From Tetrastigma voinierianum (taxonomy: Eukaryota; Streptophyta; Magnoliopsida; Vitales; Vitaceae), in assembly GCA_016808115.1 (NCBI GenBank), contig JAEQBH010007396.1, positions 99,036 through 163,035 of the forward strand: a DNA stretch of 64,000 bases, in the 5' to 3' direction. Numbering within the stretch: position 1 is the first letter of the stretch; every line of letters begins with the position of its first letter. Shown in pieces: positions 1 to 10,702 of the stretch. The notes under the pieces are model-generated. The model made no database searches. It was not told the DNA's origin and saw nothing but the letters and a program-made list of their open reading frames with translations. Position numbers and translations under genes: made by a program.

Positions 1-2190
1 ATCTTTCAAAATTTTCATCGCTTTTGTAGAAGATAGCTTGATATATATATGTATTGCACAATTCCAAAAAAAGATTTAACCTTTAGTGAATTTGCCATAT
101 CGCAATACGAGATTAAGGCCCCATGACAATAGCATGGTGCGTAGAAAGCTCTTGGTTTACTTATAATCTTTATGCAGCGTTTATGCTTTTCGCTCGTATT
201 GAGCAGATTATCTAACCATGACCTCTTAAATCGCAAGATCAAGTTGAGTGTTCTTAGCATTTATTAATTAAATCAAATAATCATTGTCTGAGGTATCCCT
301 CACTTTCGAAATCTAAAGAACTCTTACACCTTAAGCGACTATGGAACATCCACACATCGTATTGTGAGAGACATTTGTTCTTCCATGACTTATATACGGT
401 GTACAATCAGTATAGCGAAAAATATTTTGCTTCTCTAACTTTTTTAATAATCTCGGTCTTTATTTCCACACTGCCGACATGGTATAAATTACATTTTGAA
501 TTTTGTGACTAAGATAATGATAATGAATTTCCTTTTCTGAATCGTAGGAGGTGTTCTTTCATTATTGGATCAAACTTCGACCAATCATTTCAATTATACC
601 CCGAGAAATTTGTATTTTTTTCTTCGCCAAATTTTAAGTCTTTCATGTGCCAAATTGATAGCACCGAAAGCTAACAACGAAACTATTCTCACAAAACTTG
701 TCTCCAATGTTCTCTATCTTTGTTGATTTGATGCTTGTATTCTTTGTATCAATTGTCAAATTAGGTTTGTAATCTCCTTTCTAGTTCAATCAAATATGCA
801 AGTATTCTGCGTATCATTTCAAATTTACTAATTTCGTGACTTTTGAACTATAACTGATATTTTCCAATCATTAGTTCCAACTTTATTGGCTAATTGAAAG
901 TATTTTCCTCTTGCTGGCAAATAACTACAACAAAAGCAAAATGCTTTGTCACGTGGAATTGAGTAAACCGACCATTTTAAATTAATTAACTCTCACCATT
1001 TGATAAAATAACGAGTGTAATGTGTAGAAATCTTATATTTTTTGGTCTTTAGGAAAATTATACTTTTACTTTAGAATGACCTCTTTTCACGACATATACA
1101 GTAAATTTGATGATAATTTTCGATTTTACGGATCGCATGTGCAAAAACCCAAGGCAACATGTGTATCTAAATCATCTTGTTGTTCATTCCGCTATTTTCC
1201 TCAATTATCATCTTTTACTCATTCCTATTTTTCACATTCTTAAAATTTCTTGTTCTTGTCTGTCCCTGAAATCTTAACTTTGTTACTAAATTCTCCCCCT
1301 CTTAATTAATATCTTTTTCATCTTCAGATGACCTCATATATTTCCTTGTCAACATTGCTTGTATTCTTAGAGTTGTCATAGCTCCTTGAGATTGTAAAAG
1401 AAACTCCTTACAGGTTTCTTTTCTTTTCTTTTTAAATATCAGGACAAATCTTTCTGTGACATAATAAACTCAATTCAATATCAATTCGAGATCAAACTTT
1501 TTAAATTATATCAATAATGATAGAGGCACGATGAGAGAATCTTGATAAATTTGATCAAATGAGCATCTTTTCTTGAATTGAAGACGGCGTAATAAAAATA
1601 TAAAATAACAAAATTATTATTTTGATAAAAATATAAAATAATCCAAATAAAAATGTTAAATAAATAATAAATTATTTCATACCTATGATCGATTCTTGAA
1701 GATTTTGTCACATTTGTTTTTATCGACGAAATAGGGAAGCTCTAATTTTTAGAAGAAAGCTACTAATATTTTTGAGACGGAGAGAAAGCTCGGATGTTGA
1801 AAGAGTGTTTTAACTTTTTAACAAAAATAAAAAGTATCGCATAAGAGTAATCCCGGTGATTTGAAGGAGTTCTGAGCGTATCATTTAATGAAGTGGGGCC
1901 CATGTGAGGCTTGCTTTATTGTATTTAAAGTGAGTCTTTTGAGGGCTTTTCATTAGTTCAACGTGTGAGTTTTAGAGGCTGTTAACAACCAAATTTTTAT
2001 TATATTTAATTAGTATAAATTATAAATATATAATATTTTATTATTTCAAAAAAGGCCTTATAAGAAAGTGGGGCCTAGACGGCCTGACCTACCACGCCTA
2101 TAGCGGGGCGAGTATTTAGCCAGCGGGAGTCCCGTTATATGGTTTACTTAGCGATAGACATGCTAGATTTCCACTCCCTCTAATCTTTGC

Positions 2191-2236
<46 letters not shown>

Positions 2237-3765
2237 CAAGCCATTCACGCTACCTCTGTGAAATGTTTTTTGTTTTGGACTTTTTTTTTTTTTTTGTGAG
2301 ATAATTTTTTGGACAAGTTAGGGAAGGTTTGACAATTATTTTTTGGCAAACCAAGGACATGTTCAGTATTGTTTAATTCAGTGGTGGAGCCAAAATTTAG
2401 TTTTAATGGGGGTAAGTTTAAGTAAAATAAGTTCTATAATATTTGAGTTAAGGTAAAATATAGTATTTGAGTTTGAATATCTTTCAATACAATGTGAAAA
2501 AAAGTTTCAACAAGATTACATTAAGCCCCTAGTTTAAATCTCATTCGAGCTCATAAACATTCTAAAAGTATAAATATTTTAATAATTTATTTTAATAAAA
2601 TGATAGAACTTCATTTAATATTTTATAACTTTATAAATTTCTTTTGAATTTACATTTTAATATTTTAAATAAAAACATTCAAAAATATAAAAATTAAAAT
2701 TAAAATAATATTAATTTCAAAATTTTATATTTTTAATTTTTCTGTACCGGAGCATATTATATATATATATATATACATACATACACTTTACTTTATTTTT
2801 ATAGATATTTCAAGATGAATATTTAAAAAATATTTGTTTCTGATGACAGCTAAAATGAAGTATTTTTCGATAAAAACTCCCTACTATTTGTTTTCTACAA
2901 ATAATAAATTTTATGCTCACATGTTTGGTGGTGGAATGTTCAAATTTTAAAAAGATAGAAATTCAAAAAAAGGGAGGGTCTCATATTCGAGTCTTAATAT
3001 AGACAATTTACTATATTATAACTAAATACATAGTTGTCAAAAAAATAATAATAAACTTTTTTTGGAAAATTAAACACTTTAATTATATTATAGTAAAATA
3101 TTTCCACCCTTTCTTATGCCTTACTTATTTAAACTTGAATGTTTTATCATATGAGCTAGAAATGATGGACATAATAAATTTTATTTTTTTTTAATCTTTA
3201 AAAAATCAACAATTTCAATGTACTAAAATGACCCAGATAAAATTAAATAAAACTATTAACATCCTTTTACATTTTCGAATATTAGATATTGCTTTTAATA
3301 TATTTGGAATATGAACTGATTGAATTAGTGTAATAAATTATTGCAATTTACTAATATTATTTATAGAATTGCATTCTTTAATCCTAGGATTTGCATTAGT
3401 CCATATTTTTTTTAGAGCTAAACACTTTATTTATAATATAGTAAATTATTATTATTGAGACTGAATCTGGATATTTTCACCATGTTTTGCATTTACAAAA
3501 AATTAAACCTTTCCTATCCAGCGTAAGTTGTCACAGCGTTATGAACAAGTCTACATTTTAAATAAACTTTTGGACATCTTTTTTTTACATTTGGACAATG
3601 CCTTTTAAATGAATATAAATTATCAAAATGTAAATAAAAATAGAAAACTTTCATATTTTATAGTGTAAAAAAATATAGTTGTGGATTTAAGTATCACCGT
3701 TCTGTGATTTTTAGGACCATTAATCTAAAATTAAATATTCTTGTGTGAATTCCGAACCCAGTGAT
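1..3765. other. AT-rich intergenic region, no gene recognised
   Basis: No exon-like protein match, tRNA or intact transposon was recognised on either strand. The stretch is strongly AT-rich, with poly-T runs and simple repeats. A small GC-richer island lies near 2050-2160. Short open frames here have no recognisable protein content. Confidence 0.6.
2194..2233. repeat. (AT)n microsatellite
   Basis: About 20 uninterrupted AT dinucleotides. A shorter AT run lies at 2757-2775. Confidence 0.95.
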
Positions 3766-3770
3766 ATTAA

Positions 3771-4043
3771 TGGAATGGCTAGTAACCCACGTTTTAATAA
3801 ACCGTGGGTTGAATAAATCAAGAAGTAAACAAATCTAATAGAGACATTAACTGGAAATAAACCGTGGGTTGAATAAATCAAGAAGTAAACAAATCTAATA
3901 GAGACATTAACTGGAAACAACTCACATCTTATTTGGTGGCTTTGAAAAAGCCTACACTTGTGCATAAAAAGAGAAACTCCATAGAGAAAGAGATCAAGAA
4001 ATTTCAAAGTTAGCTTAAAAGCTTTTTCAATGTATCACATCTA
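3771..4043 (+). repeat. 5' LTR of the 3771-9920 element, with an internal 60-bp duplication
   Basis: This matches the right LTR through the blocks TGGAATGGCTAGTAACCCACG, GGGTTGAATAAAT and TTAGCTTAAAAG. It is longer than its partner mainly because a 60-bp segment is repeated in tandem. Confidence 0.8.
3798..3917 (+). repeat. Perfect 60-bp tandem duplication inside the 5' LTR
   Basis: Positions 3798-3857 and 3858-3917 are two head-to-tail copies of the same 60 bases, starting at ACCGTGGGTTGAATAAATC. The 3' LTR carries only one equivalent copy, so the duplication arose after insertion or is an assembly artefact. Confidence 0.95.
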
Positions 4044-4520
4044 GGAAATCTGTTCCTTCCCCGCCATTATTCTCAAATTCTTCTCCCTCTTGACTCTCCC
4101 TTTAGCAGTCGAAAAGTCAAGCTCTCTGGATATTCTGTGATGTACCATAAATATTTGCAATTGCTGTTGAAGGAGTATCAGGAGATCTTCTTCTCGAGAA
4201 ATACATTACAGACAGGCGTTGCCAACCCGATCGACCCTTTACCCAAGACCCATATACAAGTTAAGAAATGGAAACCCATCTCAGCAAACTCAAGCTTTTC
4301 TAGGAATTTCTTCAAAAATGTGTGTCGTCTCTCCTTCCACTAGTCGCCGGACATAAAAAGGTCACCACTTTGGTCCCCGTAAAAAGCACCCGTAAAAATC
4401 CAAATGCCATTTTTCTCCATATCCCTGCCAGAATAATAGCCATCTTAAGATATAAGTGGGTTCAAACGATCTCGAAAATGACCTATAACAAGCTCAGACT
4501 GGATTCATTCTATCAGAATA

Positions 4521-4905
4521 TTAATCGATCACTATCGTATTCGCTCGTAGACGCCAACGTTCATCGTCGATGAACCACCGCCTCATTCTCTGATCTTTGG
4601 TTGACTCAAACCCAGTTGGAATGGGGATCTGGGATGTTCTGTAGTCTTTGGCCCTGGTGGCGGAGTCCCGTAGCTCATCCCAATCACTATTCTCGAAACC
4701 CATCTCCTGATTCCTCCTGAGAATGCCCACTTGGCTGTGTCACTACCATAGGCTGAGCTGTCGCCTCGGGCATGATCGAAACTCCTTCAACCTTCAGCTT
4801 CCACTGCAAGCTCCTTTCTTGCTGCTTTTGTTGTTGCTGCGGGCATCCCTGCTGATTCATGAAGAATCTACTTCTATTTTTTGTTTCTTCTCTCATCTTC
4901 AAATT
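4521..4905 (-). pseudogene. Exon-like fragment of an unidentified plant gene inside the LTR element
   Basis: On the minus strand two overlapping frames give non-random protein. One starts MKMREETKNRSRFF and runs through a glutamine-rich stretch (PQQQQKQQ). The other includes NSDWDELRDSATRAKDYRT and QIPIPTGFESTKDQ. Together they look like one exon with a frameshift near 4700. The orientation is opposite to the host LTR element, as expected for a captured gene piece rather than a retroviral ORF. I do not recognise the parent gene. Chance coding potential is the alternative. Confidence 0.4.
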
Positions 4906-5261
4906 CCAACAAGTTTCGGTCTCTCCCGTCTACTGATGGCCGACTCTTCTTTCATGGAAATCACTCTCAAGAGAGTTTACTTTTTGGATTTCGTTTACTT
5001 GCTGATGGACTGCTCTCCCTGCTAACTATCTGCTCGACAAAATCCATGAGAGTCATTTAGTATTTGAAGTGGAGATTATGGTTGATGCTCATTTCACTCT
5101 TTTAGGTCCATAGGGTCAGGCTGTGAACATAGTCAAAATGGATGAAACACGTTCATGACAAAAGTTAACAACAACAATCATTTTCTCAATAATTCAATCC
5201 ACGTGTTACATGAGAACTAAATTCTACCTAAACAGATGCATCATGCAGGGTGTATGGATTG

Positions 5262-5560
5262 TCAGCGTCTAGGCTTTAGCTGAATCTTATGGGCTGCGGC
5301 TCCTTTCCACCCACCATTTTCTCCGTCATCTCTTCCTGCGAGGATGAATGGAAGAAAGTATTGAATGAGAGGATTCCCTCGTTGCAGATTCATGGAGATT
5401 TTGGCCTTGTCATTGACTATTGAGTCATATTGTCCGCGAAGCCAGAGGCCTGTGGAAAGCAAATAAGGCTAGACAGTGACAGCGCAATATTTGCCGCTTC
5501 TTCTCCCGTCAATGGAAGATCATCGAGATTGAGATTTATGCGGTAAAGGTAAAATTTACC
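5262..5560 (-). pseudogene. Second exon-like fragment inside the LTR element
   Basis: The minus strand reads LDDLPLTGEEAANIALS and, in a shifted frame after an acceptor-like TTTGCTTTCCACAG, GQYDSIVNDKAKISMNL and FILAGRDDGENGGWKG, ending at a stop near 5262. The frame change at an acceptor-like site suggests two pieces of a split gene carried with part of an intron. The parent gene was not recognised. Confidence 0.35.
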
Positions 5561-6014
5561 AATCTTACAAAATTTTAAATTATTTTTATGAATTGACATG
5601 TGATCATGGTACAATGCAAGAAATGTTCTCTCTTGTTAAAACGTCATTATTTTAAAAGGTAGTGTGCAATCAAGAAAAAAATTAACACAAAATTTATTGT
5701 GAGACGAAAGCATAACTCAAAGTGACTGATCAATATCTTAACTTATATCTCTTATTTGATTTTCAATAAGTTTTTCCAATTTTTTCAATATATTAATGAT
5801 TATGGTATGACAAAAAAAAAAAAAAGAAGAAACCACAACAATGAAACAATAAGTACCACAATATGAAAACGAAGAAGAATGTGTTGAAAGAAAGAAACTA
5901 CGATACATTTTATCACATTTACTTGAAATAATTGAATTACTTCTGCTTGAATTCTTACCACAAGAACATGATTGTTGTAGGTGAAATTCTCCATCATATG
6001 GTTCTTCAAGTCAA

Positions 6015-6520
6015 AAAAGGCCCTTTTGCCTATGGCAACTAGCCCTCGACGTCCCTCGGCCTTGGGCAACCTAAGCCCTAAAAGGCCACTTGCCTATGGC
6101 AGCTAGCCCTTGACGCCCTCGGCCTCAGGCTCCCCAAGCCCTAAAAGGTCTTTTGCCTGGCAGTAGCTAGCCTCGATGCCCTCGGCCTCGGACAACCTAA
6201 AGCTCACAAGGTCACTTGCCTATGCCTGATTAGCCCTTGTGACCCCTAAGCCTTCAAACAGCTTAAGCTAAAGACCTCTTTGCATATAATGTTTAGCCCT
6301 CAACAACCCTAAGCCTCGAGTAGCCTAAGCCCCAAAAGGCCACTTGCCTATAGCAACTAGCCCTCAATGGCCCTAGGCATCGGGCAACCTAAACCCTTAA
6401 AGGCCCCTTTGCCTATAAGTGACCCTAGCCCTCAGCTGACCACACAGGCCTCGAGGGTGCTTTAAGCCACAAGAAAGGCCCTTTTGCTTATAGCAGCTAG
6501 CTTTCCTAGGAGGCTACGGG
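6015..6520 (+). repeat. Tandem array of about 64-bp units (7-8 diverged copies)
   Basis: Each unit carries TTGCCTAT-GCAACTAGCCCT-CGGCCT-CAACCTAAGCCC-AAAGGCC in the same order, at about 64-bp steps. The array is much more GC-rich than its surroundings. Arrays between the coding part and the 3' LTR are known from Tat/Ogre-type Ty3/gypsy elements, which may hint at the parent of this element. GC-rich sequence of related style continues to about 6860 with looser repetition. Confidence 0.8.
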
Positions 6521-7629
6521 TTGGGACGCTCAGTCCCTTAACATGTGAGGCTATGGGCCTCGGGATGCTCAGTCTCTCGACATAAAAAGACTACAGACCT
6601 TCGTAGATGCCCAATCCCCCCTTGGCATGTGAAAGTTGCATATGGGCCTTGGGGCCTTCCTCAACCCCTCAACGCCAGGGCCCCCTGTGAAGCCTCGGGG
6701 CTCAGACCCCTTCTACTTTGCCAAGAAGGAAGGCTACGGGGCTCGAGGCTGTGTGCCTCGATAATATGGGCCACATTCCTCGAGAGTCGGACACCCTTTT
6801 TCACTCACCGTTGAGAGGCCTGCAGGCCTCGAGACTATGTCCATGTGATGCCCCAAGGCAGGGGTCTTTTTGTACTCTTTTTTTCCATACAACATGTATT
6901 AACATAACTTAGTCCTTTTACTATAAGGACTTCATGAAACATAGAAAATTTACTAAAATGGATTTAATTACACAAAACGAGTGGCCAACATTTACTCCTT
7001 AAATTTACAAAAAAGCGGGTATACTACCCGAAAATTACAAAATAAAACAAGGCATTTCAAGCCTTTTTCTTCTAGCGAGGTCAGCGGTGAGCCTCATCGC
7101 CCGTTATTGCCTCTAGTACTGAAAAAAATTGGTTTCAGCGACTGAGGTGAGGCAAAGCTGAGTGAAAATCTCTACGTTTACTTCCCTTTAAAGTGCACAT
7201 GCAATGCCATGTTCGCATTCAAGTAAAATACCCAAAATTTCTACATGAATGTCACATGCCATGTCCCATGCCTCGAGTTCTCTGCAGACTCCTCACGCGC
7301 CACATTTTGTCATGTATGAAAAATTATTTAAAGCGAGGTTTTGTTTTTGAGTCACCGTGGTCGTTGGACAAACTCCGATAACATGTTGGACCACCTCGGA
7401 GTATTTTCATTCATTTAGACGGACTCGATAGTCACGAACAACCCTCGGAGTATATTTTCATTTGGATATATACGATAACATGGTGGACAACCTTAAGAAA
7501 AGCTAGTTTGTTCAAAGCCATGCCGTGCATTCACACACCGGTATGTGCAATGTCCCCCATGCACGAGAGATCGCAAGCTTCTTTGCATGGTATTTGTTAT
7601 TTAAGCAGTCATGCATCGATATCATCCTC

Positions 7630-8310
7630 ACAAAACTGCATGTGTTATTAGGATAAGAAAATAAATCATGCAAGCGGATTTTCTTTCAAGTTTTCTAACC
7701 CGAGAAAAGCGATGCCAAACCACTACCATTTTTCACACCAAAGCGCATGCTAACAATAAGGAAAATAAACATGCAAGCCAGTTTTCTTTCAGTTCTAACT
7801 TGAGCGGCATTTAATACTATTATTTTTCTACAAAACAACATGTTATCATCGAAAGTAAACATGTACATTTGGATTTTGTCATTTTCTAACATAGGAAAAA
7901 GCAGCGCATGCTTCACTACCAAAAAAACTGCATGCTAACAACTAAGAAAAATAAACATACAAACTGGATTTTCTTTCCAGTTTTTCTAACCAGAAAAGCA
8001 GCATGCAATACTACCATTTTTCACACAAAAACAACATGTTATCATCCCTAAGAAAAGTAAACTGCCAAAGAGTTGGATTTTATACATCGATTTCTAATTG
8101 GGAAAGACGCATGCTTCACTACCATTTTTCACACCAAAAACTACTGCATACTAACAACTAAGAAAAATAAACATGCAAACTGGATTTTCTTTCTAGTTTT
8201 CTAACCAAAAAAACAGCATGCAATACTATCATTTTTCACACAAAAACATGTTATCATCGAAAGACATCTGTTTGGATTTCTTTCTAAGGTTTCCTAACCA
8301 AAAATAATTG
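7630..8310 (+). repeat. Tandem array of about 105-bp units in alternating subtypes
   Basis: Roughly seven units contain GGATTTTCTTTC-AGTTTTCTAACC-GAAAAGCAGCATGC and ACTACCATTTTTCACACC. Two subtypes alternate. One carries ACTGCATGCTAACAACTAAG (near 7731, 7925, 8145). The other carries AACATGTTATCATC (near 7835, 8032, 8247). This gives a dimeric period of about 210 bp. The array sits inside the LTR element. Confidence 0.75.
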
Positions 8311-9686
8311 GAGCACACAAAATCCGCGTAGACACTTTTTTTTTTTGGCGGTTTCAACCCTCTCAAAAGTTGAGAGGTTTTCTAGACCAATTGAACCGAA
8401 ACTCTCTGGTGACCAAGTTTTGAACGACCACTTTTAAATGTTAGACCATTCAGAGCTCCACATGACGTGAATGGCCTAGACAAGGATATCCCAAGTAGGA
8501 TAAAAACCTTACCCCCTTTTCTTCTTTCATTCTTTCTTTCCTTTCACTCTCTTCTGCATTCACCTCTACCCCTCTGAACATATTTTCCACCATTGAATTG
8601 GTTTGGTCTGGAGGACTTCTCCTTCAAAGCGGGTTTGACACATGGCCATTCTTGGGCCATGTGTTTTTCATCTTCAGTTTACCCACTATCATGTTCATGC
8701 ATGAGGGTGGCATGACACTTGGCTTCCACCCATGTGCCAAGTCTAGTGCCACATGGCATCACCCTCTCATGCCAAATGTCACTCAAGTGTTTGTCAATTT
8801 ACCTCGAAATATGTGAAATTTATTTGTCTTTAGGAATTTAACAAAATTCTGGTGACCTTATAGATTTTACAAAGAGACCAGACTCAATGACGTGTCAGCG
8901 ATCGTCATCAGAGATCACAGAGAATTTTCTAGGTTTACCATTTGTATTGCGACCATAGTCTATCGTTTTGCATTATTTCGGGTTCTTATAGTCCCCATCA
9001 CCAAATAGAAGTCACGGACCTCCCCTCTCCTTGGCCATGAAAGGCTTGGACCAGTATGAAGTCTTTGCCTGGCCCAAATGAGGTTGTGTGTGACTAAGGC
9101 CAGTGCCGAATTAGTGCTAAAGTGCGTCCATTAGGCAACACTTTCGATAAGCTTGAAATTCCCCTACCAAACACGACCCCATTGACAAAAAAAAAATAAA
9201 AATAAAAATGGGTAGATGAAATCTATTTCATCACAAAAGAGATTCCACTAGGCTATCTTAAATAAATAGAGTTTAAGCCTCATCCAAAGCAAGGCAGTTT
9301 TAGAAGACCTAGGGAATTTGAAGGCTCATGTTTGGGCAGGCCCAGCATTCTTTACAGAGACTCCACGTAATAAGGCCAAACTCATGTGCTCGAACGAGCT
9401 CATATGTTCGAGACAGACTCACATGCTCGAGCCAAACTTTTTATGTCGAGGACTGTTTGAAAACTCTATAGCGGCCTAAGAAGCCAAGATGAAGTTGATT
9501 AAACATGCTGTAAAAGGGGTTCTCCGAGTTGTATGGCAACTTGACCTCGAGGACGCATGCTCTACAATCTTTCAAATAGGGGGACAACATAAAGAACTCG
9601 CATCGAACTTATCATCCCAACGAAAACACTCATTAGGCTTGGCCTCACACAAGGTTATACAAACCCATAATAAGACTGGGGGCTAG

Positions 9687-9920
9687 TGGAATGGCTAGTA
9701 ACCCACGTTTTAATAAACATGGGTTGAATAAATTAAGTAAACAAACCTGCCTTAATAATAGGAACCCATTAACTGAAATTTAAGAACAACCCCGTCTTAT
9801 TTACGTGACTCTACAAGAAAGCTTACACTTGTATTATTAAAGATGAACTCCAAAAAAAGGGCCAAGAAGTTCGTGTTAGCTTAAAAGGTTTCAATTAGAA
9901 CATATCAATGATATCATCTA
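9687..9920 (+). repeat. 3' LTR of the 3771-9920 element
   Basis: The repeat starts TGGAATGGCT directly after a G-rich purine tract and ends CATCTA before the target duplicate ATTAA. It carries one copy of the segment that is doubled in the 5' LTR. Confidence 0.8.
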
Positions 9921-9925
9921 ATTAA

Positions 9926-10486
9926 ACTCATAATTATTAGGGAAAATTAGTATTAAAATTATGAATTTTTATGACATTTGCATTCAAATTCTGAACAAAA
10001 AGTTTTCTTTTTAAATAAAGTAATTTTTATGAATTTTGTTTTTATATTCCAACTTTTATTTTAACTATAGTTCTAGCCTCAGCTTGATGTTGTTTGTCGC
10101 GTGCGTATTGGACATGGTACTTGAGTTTGAGTTTTGCTAGGATATAAAAATAAAATTAATGAAATTTTTTACTTATTTGAATAATAAACTTTTTTGTTCA
10201 ATATTTAAATGAAAAGATCCACGAATTTTCCGTATTTTTAATATTAATTTTCCCAAATTGTACTTATAAATTTCTATAGCTGTTCTCCACTTGATGCAGG
10301 GATTCCCAAAGCTCGCGCGATAATCCTAGCCAGAGAGAATGGGTTGAAAGTTTCCTCAGTGCGTAAACACCCAAACTTCCAAACTCTGTCGTCTAGACAT
10401 GCCGAGGCGCTTATTCATCTGTCTGGGCGATTCATAGGTCCTCCATTTTCAGGATCAGATCAAACTCCAAATCGAGATCCTAGAAC
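9926..10486 (+). promoter_or_regulatory. 5' flank and presumed promoter/5' UTR of AP-3 beta
   Basis: This is the 560-bp interval between the LTR element and the AP-3 beta ATG. The first 340 bases are AT-rich. The last 180 (about 10300-10486) are GC-richer and pyrimidine-containing, like a 5' UTR. No specific promoter motif can be asserted, and the transcription start is unknown. Confidence 0.4.
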
Positions 10487-10702
10487 ATGTTCCCTCAATT
10501 CGGAGCGACGGCGGAGACTCTGAGCAAAGCATCGACTATGGTGTTCCGGATCGGTACAGACGCGCATCTCTACGACGATCCGGAAGACGCTAACATCGCT
10601 CCACTTCTTGATAGCAAATTCGACTCCGAGAAATGCGAAGCTCTCAAGCGATTGCTAGCTCTCATCGCACAGGGTGCCGACGTCTCCAATTTCTTCCCTC
10701 AG
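10487..10702 (+). CDS. AP3BA: AP-3 beta exon 1
   Basis: This exon is intact, 216 bp and 72 codons. The ATG is the family's usual start (MFPQFGATAE), followed by LYDDPEDANIAPLLDSKFDS and a leucine-rich helix ending DVSNFFPQ at a GT donor (10703). These N-terminal adaptin helices normally pack against the other AP-3 subunits. No frameshift was seen. Confidence 0.93.

Larger units (their letters stand above)
3771..9920 (+). mobile_element. Complete non-autonomous LTR retrotransposon (LARD-like), 6.15 kb
   Basis: Two direct terminal repeats, 3771-4043 and 9687-9920, both begin TGGAATGGCTAGTAACCCACG and both end in CATCTA. The same 5-bp sequence ATTAA flanks the pair at 3766-3770 and 9921-9925, as expected of a target-site duplication. 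A purine-rich tract (AAGACTGGGGGCTAG) lies directly before the right repeat, which sets the plus orientation. No gag, protease, reverse transcriptase or integrase is recognisable inside. The interior instead holds two tandem-repeat arrays and exon-like fragments, which fits a large retrotransposon derivative mobilised in trans. No standard tRNA-Met primer site was seen after the left LTR, and the LTRs end in TA rather than CA. The element ends about 570 bp upstream of the AP-3 beta start codon. Confidence 0.8.

Noticed and set aside
6015..6520. Regularly spaced repeats suggesting a CRISPR array
   Set aside because: The units are contiguous, diverged tandem copies without conserved short repeats separated by unique spacers, in plant DNA.
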